Shown here one piece after another: positions 44,441 through 52,336 of a stretch of DNA of 64,000 nt (position 1 is its first letter; each line of letters opens with the position of its first letter). Source of the stretch: Paenibacillus qinlingensis. Lineage in GTDB: Bacteria > Bacillota > Bacilli > Paenibacillales > NBRC-103111. The stretch is taken from NCBI RefSeq assembly GCF_013204845.1, contig NZ_JABMKY010000002.1, positions 620,001-684,000 of the forward strand, given 5' to 3'. The notes below the pieces were generated by a model. It was not told the DNA's origin and searched no databases. It saw only the letters and a program-made list of their open reading frames with translations. A program made the position numbers and the translations under genes.

Positions 44441-46927
44441 TCAGGTTCTAGGCTTTGCACGGTTCGTCGGAATTGCCGCCATAGGATCATCAGGCCAGTA
44501 GTGCTTGGGGTAGCGGCCTTTAAGATCTTTCTTCACTTCGAAGTAGGCTTCTCGCCAAAAGCTAGCCAAATCCTTCGTCACCTGCATAGGCCTTTGTGCT
44601 GGCGATAACAAGTGTAAAGTGACTGGCACCCTCCCTTTAGCGATACGAGGCGTATCTGCCAATCCAAACATTTCTTGCAATCGTACAGAAAGTGTAGGTG
44701 ACTCCATATTGCTATAGTCTACGGGGATTCGTGACCCACTTGGCACTTGAATGTGTGTAGGCGCCCATTCGTCTAACGAACGTCGTTGCTCCCATGTTAG
44801 CATTCCTTCTAATAGGCTTGTCAAGTTAAGGCGGCTCAAAGCTCCTTTACTTTTTAGTCCATACAGATGCGGACCCGCCCATTCCTCAAGAGTTGCCAGT
44901 AAGGTTTCTTCCCGAAGGTCAGGCCAATTTTCCGTAAAACGATGTAAAAAGATGCTGCGTTCCTGTAGCTGCCGCGCATTTCGTGTCCAAGGCAACACGT
45001 CTAAGGATTCTGAGCGAATCCCTGCAAGCAATGCTTGCAGGACGAGATCCGGATCGGGTTCTTGAAGCGGTTTATCTTTGAGAGTAAGCGCACCAAGCTG
45101 CCAAAGTTCTCTGGCTCGCACAGAACCTACTGCACCGTCCCATTCCACAACTTGTTCCTTGCGGATGTGGTTCTCAAAAGCAGTGAACAACGCCTCCTCT
45201 TGCAGAGGCGCTGCGAGGTAGATGCGGCTCTCCGTTCCGCTATCGTCCAGCTCTGCTGCGACAATATAGCGCTCGTTCGAGAGCGGCTGCAGCTCCGGCA
45301 GCACGGCACCGCGGCCGTTAGCGAGCGTAAACCGCCCCGCCGACCGTCGCTGCGCGACGCGGTCGGGGAAGGCGAAGGCGAGCAACAGTCCGCTCGCCGC
45401 TGCAGGGCTAACGCTCGGCCGAATGCCGAGCGACTGCATCAAGACCTTTGCCTCCGCCGTGATGCGGCGGCAAAGGTCAAGGTCCACCCCCTGGCGCGCG
45501 TCGCCTCGCAGCGCGCGCCAGAGCTCTTCGATGCGGCTGCGCACATCCGCATCCCTCTCGGCGGCGCGCATGAAATCGCGCTCACTGAGCATGACCGCGA
45601 GCTCGCACGCCAGTGCGCCGAGCTCAAGCGGGATGGCTTGCAGCACCATGTGCGCAAGCCGCGGGTGCAGGCCTAACGCCGCGACACGCTTGCCGTGCGG
45701 CGTTAGGCTCCCGTTCTCGTACAGCGTGCCTAGCTGCACGAGAAGTTCCCGCGCCTGCTGATACGCAGCGGCAGGCGGTGGGTCTAACCAGACCAGCGCA
45801 GCGGGGTCTGGCGCGCCCCAGGCGGCAAGCTCCAGCGCCAGCGGGGCGAGATCAGCTTCGCGGATCTCGGGCGTAGAGCTCGGCGGGAGCTGCCGATGCT
45901 CGGTCTCGGTCCACAGGCGGTAACACACGCCTGGACCGAGACGCCCTGCTCGGCCTCTGCGTTGATCAGCAGAGGCAACGGATACCGGCACCGTCGTCAG
46001 ACGGGTCATGCCGGTGCGGGGCGAGAAACGCGGCACACGCATGAGGCCGCTGTCGATCACAACCGTGATCCCCTCGACCGTTAGGCTGGTTTCGGCGATC
46101 GAGGTGGCCAGCACGATTTTGCGATGGCCAGGCGTGCGGACAGCCGCCAGCGCTTGATCTTGATCCTCCAACGAAAGATTTGCGTATAAAGGTGCAACAT
46201 GCACAGCCTTTCCCAATCGCAACGCCGCAAGTCCATTTGCTACACGATGAATTTCTGCTGCACCTGGTAGAAATACGAGCAAACTCCCAGCGTGTTCTTG
46301 TAACGCTTGCCCAATGCTTGCAACTACCGCTTGTTCTATTCTCCCTACAACTTTCTGTTGCAGATAGTGCGTATCAACGGGATAGTTTCGGCCTGCACTC
46401 TCAATAATCGGCGCATCATCTAAAAGTGTAGAAATCTCGTTGGCTTCCAAGGTTGCGGACATTAGCAAAATTCTTAAGTCTTCCCGAAGTAGTAGCTGTG
46501 ATTGACGACACAAAGCAAGCCCTAGATCTGCATGCAGGCTTCGCTCATGAAATTCATCAAATATGACGATGCCAACCCCATCCAAAGCAGGATCCTGCTG
46601 CAGCATACGGGTTAGAACACCTTCTGTAATAACCTCAATCCGTGTTTTCGGTCCAACTCGTGTATCATTTTTCACCCGATAACCAATCGTCTGACCGACT
46701 TCTTCACCCAGCAGTTTGGCCATGTAACGCGCTGCTGCGCGGGCTGCAAGTCTTCTTGGCTCGAGCATAAGAATCTTGTGGCCTTGCAGCCACGCTGCTT
46801 CCAATAATGCTAATGGAACCTGCGTTGTTTTGCCCGCACCAGGCTGCGCAACTACAATTGCACTCGTTCGGTCTTGCAAGGTTTGTACGAGTTGTGGAAG
46901 TATTGCATTAATGGGTAACACGTTCAT
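44441..46927 (-). CDS. hrpB: ATP-dependent helicase HrpB
   Basis: An 828-residue DEAH-box helicase of normal HrpB length. Motif I is AQPGAGKTTQVP, motif II is IFDEFHERSLHADLG (DEFH variant), motif III is LLMSATLE, motif V/VI are LATSIAETSLTVEGI and DQRRGRAGRLGPG. The HA2 region and the HrpB C-terminal domain (WREAYFEVKKDLKGRYPKHYW) follow. The substrate RNA or DNA is unknown. The middle of the gene (about 45200-46050) is strikingly GC-rich. The ATG follows GGAGTG. Confidence 0.95.
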   Translation of the reverse strand: MNVLPINAILPQLVQTLQDRTSAIVVAQPGAGKTTQVPLALLEAAWLQGHKILMLEPRRLAARAAARYMAKLLGEEVGQTIGYRVKNDTRVGPKTRIEVITEGVLTRMLQQDPALDGVGIVIFDEFHERSLHADLGLALCRQSQLLLREDLRILLMSATLEANEISTLLDDAPIIESAGRNYPVDTHYLQQKVVGRIEQAVVASIGQALQEHAGSLLVFLPGAAEIHRVANGLAALRLGKAVHVAPLYANLSLEDQDQALAAVRTPGHRKIVLATSIAETSLTVEGITVVIDSGLMRVPRFSPRTGMTRLTTVPVSVASADQRRGRAGRLGPGVCYRLWTETEHRQLPPSSTPEIREADLAPLALELAAWGAPDPAALVWLDPPPAAAYQQARELLVQLGTLYENGSLTPHGKRVAALGLHPRLAHMVLQAIPLELGALACELAVMLSERDFMRAAERDADVRSRIEELWRALRGDARQGVDLDLCRRITAEAKVLMQSLGIRPSVSPAAASGLLLAFAFPDRVAQRRSAGRFTLANGRGAVLPELQPLSNERYIVAAELDDSGTESRIYLAAPLQEEALFTAFENHIRKEQVVEWDGAVGSVRARELWQLGALTLKDKPLQEPDPDLVLQALLAGIRSESLDVLPWTRNARQLQERSIFLHRFTENWPDLREETLLATLEEWAGPHLYGLKSKGALSRLNLTSLLEGMLTWEQRRSLDEWAPTHIQVPSGSRIPVDYSNMESPTLSVRLQEMFGLADTPRIAKGRVPVTLHLLSPAQRPMQVTKDLASFWREAYFEVKKDLKGRYPKHYWPDDPMAAIPTNRAKPRT

Positions 46928-47090
46928 GAGGGTTCACTCCGAGCTCTCTATCTTATTAATGCCATTAAATGTTAGTGGAATGAATGAAAGATCACGATTT
47001 GTTCATCTGTTTTCTGTTTGGAAACCTGTTCCTTCGCTTTTCAATCGTGTATACTAGAAGACAATCTAGTCACTAAAGGAGAACTTTAAC

Positions 47091-47345
47091 ATGAATGTAC
47101 ATGAAGCGATTTCCAAACATTCGAATGCACAGCATTTGCATCTCGTTCGATTTGCTGAGCTTGATGCGCAGCGGGAGCACGCCATTGACGCGGCTGTCGA
47201 TCTGTGCAAACGCGGGCTGCCATTTAACGTTGATGCCATCAACGCGGTAACGGCCCAAATTATCGCCCATGCCCAAAAAGGTATTTCTCCACTCCGTTCC
47301 CTTGTTACTGAGGAAATGGTTCGTGATTACGTAAACAAAGGGTAA
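47091..47345 (+). CDS. DUF2533 family protein (YpbS-like)
   Basis: An 84-residue soluble helical protein. The sequence MNVHEAISKHSNAQHLHLVR with a following helix (LDAQREHAIDAAVDLC) and NVDAINAVTAQI matches the DUF2533/YpbS family of Bacilli. Function is unknown. The ATG follows AAAGGAGAAC. It is followed after 14 bases by the small membrane protein gene at 47360. Confidence 0.85.
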   Translation: MNVHEAISKHSNAQHLHLVRFAELDAQREHAIDAAVDLCKRGLPFNVDAINAVTAQIIAHAQKGISPLRSLVTEEMVRDYVNKG

Positions 47346-47359
47346 GGAGATACATTTCC

Positions 47360-47524
47360 ATGGGTGTACTAACTTTTATTTCAATGCTTATCATGGGATC
47401 CGCTTTCAGCGCTGGATTCTTGCTCTTGTTTAAGCAGAAAATTGCATGGGGAATCACCTGCATAGGCCTCTCCATCGTGTGTTACATCGCGTATGTCTAC
47501 GTTGCGAATGCCTATTTCGTTTAG
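47360..47524 (+). CDS. Small two-helix membrane protein (54 aa)
   Basis: The ATG at 47360 has AAGGAGA upstream with good spacing. The peptide has two hydrophobic helices (LTFISMLIMGSAFSAGFLLLF and WGITCIGLSIVCYIAYVYV) joined by KQKIA. It is co-transcribed with the YpbS-like gene and followed by a terminator. Role unknown. Confidence 0.65.
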   Translation: MGVLTFISMLIMGSAFSAGFLLLFKQKIAWGITCIGLSIVCYIAYVYVANAYFV

Positions 47525-47542
47525 AAGATATTGCGCACCATA

Positions 47543-47576
47543 AGAACCGATCAGATCAACTGATTCGGTTCTTTTT
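47543..47576 (+). terminator. Terminator after the ypbS operon
   Basis: AGAACCGATCAG pairs with CTGATTCGGTTCT (one bulge) around a short loop, followed by TTTTT. It lies 19 bases past the 54-aa gene. Confidence 0.85.
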
Positions 47577-47629
47577 CATTCAGGTCTTCCTATTATCTTA
47601 TCTACCTTCAGGTCTGCAGTCTTCTCACA

Positions 47630-48265
47630 CTACTCCCAGCCCTGTTCCCCCATCTTCTGAAAAAGCAGCTCAAAATACGCCGTTGGATGAGGAACCACTT
47701 CCTTCAACGAAATGGGCCATTCGACATCTTCATACTCTCCGTTACTTCCTCTTTTGAAACCATTTGCCGTAATCTCAGCCTGTTCACCGCTAACAAGTTG
47801 TTTGAACTCCGACACAGTCACAGCAAATAGTCCTGTCACCTCATCGGGCTGGAGTTCATAACTTCGCAACGCTTGATCGCAGCGATAAAGGAAGACATGA
47901 CAGAACTCACGATCAATCAGCATGTCCGAAATTAGATCCTCTTCCGCAAATACTCCACAAGGAATTAAATCTTCGAATGAAACGGAGAGCCCTAACTCTT
48001 CCTCTAGCTCCCGTGTCCCCTCTTTGACTGTTTCACCAGCAGCTAGATGCCCTGCACAAGAGATATCCAGTAAATCAGGGAAGAGATCTTTATCAGGATG
48101 CCTTAGCTGAAGCAGAAGCTTCGGTACGTTCTCTTCCAAGGTGATAATCCAGCATTGGAAGGTCTGATGCCACAGTCCCTTGGCATGAACCTCAGAGCGA
48201 GGCGCCACGCCGAGCCAATTCTTTTTTTCATCAAACACATCAAACTGCTCTTCAGACTTCTTCAT
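47630..48265 (-). CDS. Nudix hydrolase
   Basis: A 211-residue protein of the Nudix superfamily. The Nudix box reads GHLAAGETVKEGTRELEEEL, with the REU-x-EE core intact. The opening EEQFDVFDEKKNWLGVAPR resembles the IPP-isomerase-like or YfcD-type branch. It hydrolyses a nucleoside-diphosphate-linked substrate, not identified here. The ATG at 48265 follows GGAGAGGG; a TTG upstream is less likely. Confidence 0.85.
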   Translation of the reverse strand: MKKSEEQFDVFDEKKNWLGVAPRSEVHAKGLWHQTFQCWIITLEENVPKLLLQLRHPDKDLFPDLLDISCAGHLAAGETVKEGTRELEEELGLSVSFEDLIPCGVFAEEDLISDMLIDREFCHVFLYRCDQALRSYELQPDEVTGLFAVTVSEFKQLVSGEQAEITANGFKRGSNGEYEDVEWPISLKEVVPHPTAYFELLFQKMGEQGWE

Positions 48266-48310
48266 TACACGTTCCCTCTCCAAATCAGCTCTTGCTTGAA
48301 GAAATTCACG

Positions 48311-48565
48311 TTACCTCCGAGTAAGCTTGGTAACTTTCATCGCGTAGAGATCGTCCTCTAGCACAGCCATTCTGTCTCTAACGCCTTTCAGTGCATCCTC
48401 AATCGCAAGGTTATAAATAGGTGCTGTAAGTTGCTGAAGCATGTAGTCGATCAATTGCTCTGCAGCAATTTGACCTATTGTCACCCCAAGCTCGACATCT
48501 AAATGTTCCTGCAAATCACTAATTAGGGTGTCTTTCTCATCCTTGGGCAATTTCAAAACTTTCAT
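48311..48565 (-). CDS. DUF2164 family protein
   Basis: An 84-residue helical protein. LPKDEKDTLISDLQEHLDVELGVTIG with the later AIEDALKGVRDRM fits DUF2164. The family is widespread with no known function. The ATG follows AGGAGGGATGCC. It is 16 bases after the Dabb gene on the same strand. Confidence 0.85.
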   Translation of the reverse strand: MKVLKLPKDEKDTLISDLQEHLDVELGVTIGQIAAEQLIDYMLQQLTAPIYNLAIEDALKGVRDRMAVLEDDLYAMKVTKLTRR

Positions 48566-48581
48566 CTAGGCATCCCTCCTA

Positions 48582-48890
48582 TTACTCGAAAATTTGAAAA
48601 TCGATTTCTTGGAAGGAGCTAACTTCTTTCATCCAACGCTCAGCCACATACTGGGTATGTACGGGGTGATTATTATAAGCCTCATAAGCGGCTTGATTTG
48701 CAAAAACCATAGAGAAACCATAGTCGTAATCCGCTTTAACACTCACTTGGCGCAGCACTTCAAATTGTTCAACACCAGGTATTGTTGTCAGCTCTTCAGC
48801 GCTAACTTTCAGGAAATGCTCGGCATTTGCGTTATTTTTACCCCCATGCAGCTTGAAAACAACCATATGTTTAATGTTTGACGTATTCAT
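48582..48890 (-). CDS. Dabb family protein (stress-responsive alpha/beta barrel)
   Basis: A 102-residue protein with the Dabb fold: KHMVVFKLHGGK at the start, the loop TTIPGVEQFEVLRQV, and the HPVHTQYVAERW segment. These small dimeric ferredoxin-like proteins occur in stress and aromatic-metabolism contexts. The ATG at 48890 follows AAGGAGAGATGG. Its role here is unknown. The DUF2164 gene follows at close spacing. Confidence 0.85.
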   Translation of the reverse strand: MNTSNIKHMVVFKLHGGKNNANAEHFLKVSAEELTTIPGVEQFEVLRQVSVKADYDYGFSMVFANQAAYEAYNNHPVHTQYVAERWMKEVSSFQEIDFQIFE

Positions 48891-49060
48891 TCTTACCATC
48901 TCTCCTTCATAGTCCATCTTTGCCTATTATAGCGGATTTTGCTGCAAGGAACTATATGGACTCTCACTCCTGCTTCACCGTGTCTAAAAAAGGGAATAAA
49001 ATCCTTCTCTTTCGAACACATTAATCGAGTACTTTAAATCAGAGATAAGGAAGTGCTCCT

Positions 49061-49240
49061 ATGGTCGAAAATAAGAAACATCAAGGCAACTATACAGGAA
49101 CTACGAATACGAATGCGGAAAATCAAGATATGGCTTTCGTGAATGATACGTTAGAAAATGCACCTAGCACATCTACTATCAATCTTGCCAAAGACGATAT
49201 TAGTGAAGAAAATGAAGAAAATCAACTGAACCAAAAATAG
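49061..49240 (+). CDS. Small acidic protein (59 aa)
   Basis: The ATG at 49061 follows AAGGAAGTG. The product is hydrophilic and rich in Asn, Thr and Glu (MVENKKHQGNYTGTTNTNAE, ending DDISEENEENQLNQK) and probably disordered. It lies 160 bases upstream of the reductase gene. It resembles small spore- or DUF4025-type peptides only loosely. Function unknown. Confidence 0.5.
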   Translation: MVENKKHQGNYTGTTNTNAENQDMAFVNDTLENAPSTSTINLAKDDISEENEENQLNQK

Positions 49241-49402
49241 TCGGCTTCCTTCATTTAGAGCAGTCATTCCATGCCTCCTTCAGGAGCTGGCGGCTGCTCT
49301 ATTTTCGTTATTTCGACTTATTTTCAAGGGTATTCGAACTTGGCATCTCCTACCTCGTGCGCTACTATAGACTTAGAAGCATGTATTGGAGGAGGTTGCA
49401 AC

Positions 49403-50389
49403 GTGGAACAAGTCATTGTTATTGGGGCGGGTCCTTGCGGATTATCGGCAGCTGTTGCCTTAGGGCGCGCCGGTCTGTCGCCATTACTCATAGAGAAAAG
49501 CTGTATCGTGAATGCTATTTACTTATACCCTACGTATTTACAGTTTTTCAGTACACCGGAATTGTTAGAGATCGGCGGCTACTCTTTTACGACCCCGCAT
49601 GACAAACCTTACCGCCAAGAGGCGCTGGTTTACTATCGTGAAGTCGCTCGCCGTGAGCAGCTGCGCATTCGATCTTATGAAGAAGCTGTTCGTATTGAAC
49701 AAGTGGAAACTGGATTCAAAGTTCATACGTCTGATCAATTTGGCAATAAAGCAACCTATGATACGCTTAAAGTCGTTGTCGCAACTGGATATTTCGATCA
49801 TCCAAACATGCTGGGCATCCCTGGTGAAGAGCTTCCGAAAACGACTCATTACTACAAAGAAGCACATCCTTATGCCGGTGCGAAAGTCGCGATCATCGGA
49901 GGTAACAATTCAGCCGTGGATGCGGCCATGGATTTGCTCCGTGTAGGTGCTGATGTAACTGTCGTCTACCGAGGGAAAGACTTCTCTGCCAATATCAAAC
50001 CATGGGTTCGACCCTTATTTGAAAGCATGGTGAATAAAGGACGTATCCGAATGTGGTTTGACGCGCAGGTGGAACGAATAGATGAGCAAACTGTTCATGT
50101 CCGAAAAGGAAACGAACACGTCACTCTGGAGAATGACTTCGTACTTGCCCTAACCGGCTTTCGGCCGGATCGGTTCCTGCTTACGGATATCGGCGTTCTG
50201 TTTCATGAAGAAACGAACGCACCATTGGTTAACCCAGAGACCATGGAAACGAACATTCCCGGCTTATACGTCGCAGGTGTGGTCGCTTCTTCCAAATATG
50301 ATGCGAACGAGATCTTCATCGAAACAGGCCGGTTACACGGACTTTCCATTACCGAACATATCGTTAACGGCCAGAGCCATCAATCTTAG
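49403..50389 (+). CDS. ypdA: YpdA-type putative bacillithiol disulfide reductase
   Basis: A 328-residue flavoprotein. The FAD-binding loop is VIVIGAGPCGLSAAVALGRAG, the NAD(P)H loop is VAIIGGNNSAVDAAMDLL, and the C-terminal FAD segment is LYVAGVVASSKYD. There is no CxxC redox pair. This fits YpdA, which reduces bacillithiol disulfide in Bacilli. The GTG at 49403 follows GGAGGAGGTTGCAAC; the upstream frame is unlikely to be coding. Confidence 0.88.
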   Translation: MEQVIVIGAGPCGLSAAVALGRAGLSPLLIEKSCIVNAIYLYPTYLQFFSTPELLEIGGYSFTTPHDKPYRQEALVYYREVARREQLRIRSYEEAVRIEQVETGFKVHTSDQFGNKATYDTLKVVVATGYFDHPNMLGIPGEELPKTTHYYKEAHPYAGAKVAIIGGNNSAVDAAMDLLRVGADVTVVYRGKDFSANIKPWVRPLFESMVNKGRIRMWFDAQVERIDEQTVHVRKGNEHVTLENDFVLALTGFRPDRFLLTDIGVLFHEETNAPLVNPETMETNIPGLYVAGVVASSKYDANEIFIETGRLHGLSITEHIVNGQSHQS

Positions 50390-50459
50390 AGATTGGTGGT
50401 TTTTCTTATGTTAATTCTATGAAAATATTTCCTTTTTTTCAGAGATTCCTCTTCCATTA

Positions 50460-50473
50460 CGAACACATGTTTG
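50460..50473. promoter_or_regulatory. LexA (SOS) box 1 upstream of the 50524 gene
   Basis: CGAACACATGTTTG matches the Bacillus LexA consensus CGAAC-N4-GTTYG. It lies immediately upstream of the -10 TATAAT at 50475-50480, between it and the weak -35, so bound LexA would occlude the promoter. Confidence 0.75.
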
Positions 50474-50487
50474 TTATAATGAAAACA

Positions 50488-50501
50488 AGAACAAATGTTC
50501 T
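50488..50501. promoter_or_regulatory. LexA (SOS) box 2 upstream of the 50524 gene
   Basis: AGAACAAATGTTCT has perfect GAAC/GTTC half-sites around AAAT. It lies just downstream of the -10, at about the transcription start. With box 1 it brackets the -10, a strong double-operator layout. Confidence 0.75.
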
Positions 50502-50523
50502 AATAGATGAGGAGGTAGTTAAC

Positions 50524-50829
50524 ATGATGAACCCCAGTCACAATTTTCGTTTTATCGAGAGAGATTATTGGTATCAGAAGGCATTGTGTGACACTGACCA
50601 TCTTTTGCCTGCACAGATCAATGACATGCTTGACGAAGCACACACCTATTATGCCGATTACACGTTCAAGTTTTATGACGACGGATCGGTGACAATCATA
50701 GATAACGACACGAACAACCGCATTAAACCAAAGGAACTTACTGGCGCTGTTTATGATTTCTACATTCGCAAACGGATTTATATGATCAAAGCCAATCTAA
50801 TAGAAAAACAACTCCAACATGCCAATTGA
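50524..50829 (+). CDS. SOS-box-controlled small protein of unknown function (101 aa)
   Basis: A soluble protein with no recognised domain. It opens MMNPSHNFRFIERDYWYQKA, with an aromatic-rich first part, a central DNDTNN turn and a basic C-terminal helix (KRIYMIKANLIEKQLQHAN). The ATG at 50524 follows GAGGAGGTAG. Two LexA boxes bracket its -10. A terminator follows. It may be a checkpoint or DNA-damage protein, but that is inference from the boxes alone. Confidence 0.75.
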   Translation: MMNPSHNFRFIERDYWYQKALCDTDHLLPAQINDMLDEAHTYYADYTFKFYDDGSVTIIDNDTNNRIKPKELTGAVYDFYIRKRIYMIKANLIEKQLQHAN

Positions 50830-50835
50830 AGCACA

Positions 50836-50880
50836 ATAAGGCCATCTGATTCGGACACTTCGTCCTTCAGATGGCCTTAT
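50836..50880. terminator. Bidirectional terminator
   Basis: ATAAGGCCATCTGA (50836-50849) pairs perfectly with TCAGATGGCCTTAT (50867-50880). It lies between the convergent SOS-type small gene and tag. Confidence 0.88.
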
Positions 50881-50893
50881 GTTTTACTTCAAG

Positions 50894-51454
50894 TTATTCG
50901 TTGTGATAACGGAAACAAGCTTGGCTATGATCATTTACCATGCCCACTGCCTGCATGTAAGCATAACAAATCGTCGAACCGACGAATTTGAACCCGCGCT
51001 TCTTTAAGTCTTTACTCATACGATCTGAGATGTCCGTTTTGGCAGGTAACTGACGACTGTCTTCCCAGTTATTCTTAATGGTTTCGCCACCTACGAAGCT
51101 CCAAATATACGAATCAAACGTGCCGAACTCTTGTTGAACCTTCAGAAAGGCCTTTGCGTTCCCAACAACGGAAGCTATTTTCAAACGATTGCGCACGATG
51201 CCTGGATTTTGGAGTAAATCCTGCAGCTTCGCCTCATCATAATTCACGATCACGTGCGGATCAAAGCCATCGAAAGCTTCCCGGTAGGCAGCTCGCTTCT
51301 TCAAAATCGTATACCAACTTAAACCAGCTTGAGCGCCCTCCAAATTCAGCATCTCAAACAAGATGCGATCATCATGCACGGGAACTCCCCACTCATGGTC
51401 ATGGTAATCTTGATATAAAGGGTCTTCGTTAACCCAACCGCATCGGTTTGTCAT
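50894..51454 (-). CDS. tag: DNA-3-methyladenine glycosylase I
   Basis: A 186-residue base-excision-repair enzyme that removes 3-methyladenine from alkylated DNA. It has the TNRCGWVNEDPLYQDYHD opening with the zinc Cys and His, the catalytic-site stretch EMLNLEGAQAGLSWYTILKKR, and the C-terminal zinc ligands in NDHSQACFRY. The ATG follows GAGGTGAAAG. A LexA box overlaps its promoter, so it should be part of the SOS response. Confidence 0.95.
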   Translation of the reverse strand: MTNRCGWVNEDPLYQDYHDHEWGVPVHDDRILFEMLNLEGAQAGLSWYTILKKRAAYREAFDGFDPHVIVNYDEAKLQDLLQNPGIVRNRLKIASVVGNAKAFLKVQQEFGTFDSYIWSFVGGETIKNNWEDSRQLPAKTDISDRMSKDLKKRGFKFVGSTICYAYMQAVGMVNDHSQACFRYHNE

Positions 51455-51480
51455 CTTATTCTTTCACCTCATCCAAATAT

Positions 51481-51528
51481 CGAACATGTGTTCTATTTCA
51501 TTATAGATCCAAGACGAACACTTGTCCA
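51481..51528 (-). promoter_or_regulatory. tag promoter with LexA box
   Basis: On the minus strand -35 TGGACA (51528-51523) and -10 TATAAT (51505-51500) are 17 bases apart. CGAACATGTGTTCT (51481-51494) just downstream of the -10 matches the LexA box closely. A half-site (GTGTTCG) lies inside the spacer. Confidence 0.82.
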
Positions 51529-51547
51529 GTTGGATTTATTTCAGGCC

Positions 51548-52336
51548 TCAAGACAACTTATAGAAGCGAGTGGTGTTTTGAAGTAAAATAGCTGCCGTCT
51601 CTTGCACGGATTTCCCCTTCAGCTCAGCGATTTGTTCAATGACAGCGTGAATCATACGAGGATGTGTCTCTTCACCCGCGAAGGGTCCCTCGAATGGCCA
51701 AGGCCCATCTGTCTCCACCATCATGAGCTCCAGAGGGTATTCACGAACAAGAGTTCTTATTTCTTCTTCATAGAGAACATCTGGTGTGATAGATATATAA
51801 TAACCAGCGCCTATCATCCGCCCCACAGTTTTGTTAGATCCTTTAAACCAATGAAAATGCGCTCGCTTAAGTCCATATTTGGCAAGTAGGTTACAAACGA
51901 TTTCCGCATCCTCATAAACTGCATGCAGTACAACAGGTTTGTCCCACTGGGCAGCAAGCTGTAAGAAACGCTCCAGCAGTTGAATATACGGTATTATGTC
52001 AAACGGCTTGCCGGACTCTTCTACTTCGTGACGCATATAGTATGGCAGGCCAATCTCACCAACTGCGACCATATCATTTTCGTGTTCACTCATCCAATCG
52101 ATTAATGCCTCCACCTGCGTTTCCGTGGGCAGCTCTTGCTCTGGATGAAAGCCATAAGCCGCAAATATGCGATCTGGAGCAAGTGACTTTAATTGCTTTG
52201 TAGCTTCACAAGAAACCAGATGTCGGGATACCGCGATACAGGCTTGCACCCGCGAAGCTTCCAGATCTGCAATAATCGCCTTCGCTGACTCTTCGTCATA
52301 CATATCGAGATGAATATGCGCATCAATAGCTGACAT
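51548..52336 (-). CDS. TatD-family metal-dependent hydrolase, divergent
   Basis: A 262-residue amidohydrolase-fold protein. Metal ligands of the TatD family are visible: the AHIHLD pair near the start, Glu in AVGEIGLPYY, His in VVLHAVYED, His in AHFHWFKGS and Asp in METDGPWPFEG. Two loops differ from classical TatD nucleases (GEIGLP for GEIGLD, LHAVYED for the H-x-R stretch). Its start overlaps the stop of the thiamine-type ABC ATPase by 14 bases, so it belongs to that TPP-controlled operon. It might process a thiamine-related compound; this is inference. Confidence 0.82.
   Translation of the reverse strand: MSAIDAHIHLDMYDEESAKAIIADLEASRVQACIAVSRHLVSCEATKQLKSLAPDRIFAAYGFHPEQELPTETQVEALIDWMSEHENDMVAVGEIGLPYYMRHEVEESGKPFDIIPYIQLLERFLQLAAQWDKPVVLHAVYEDAEIVCNLLAKYGLKRAHFHWFKGSNKTVGRMIGAGYYISITPDVLYEEEIRTLVREYPLELMMVETDGPWPFEGPFAGEETHPRMIHAVIEQIAELKGKSVQETAAILLQNTTRFYKLS

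Noticed and set aside
45035..45676. A 213-residue open frame opposite hrpB
   Set aside because: It is in the GC-rich middle of hrpB and is explained by codon bias there. No ribosome site or domain was seen.
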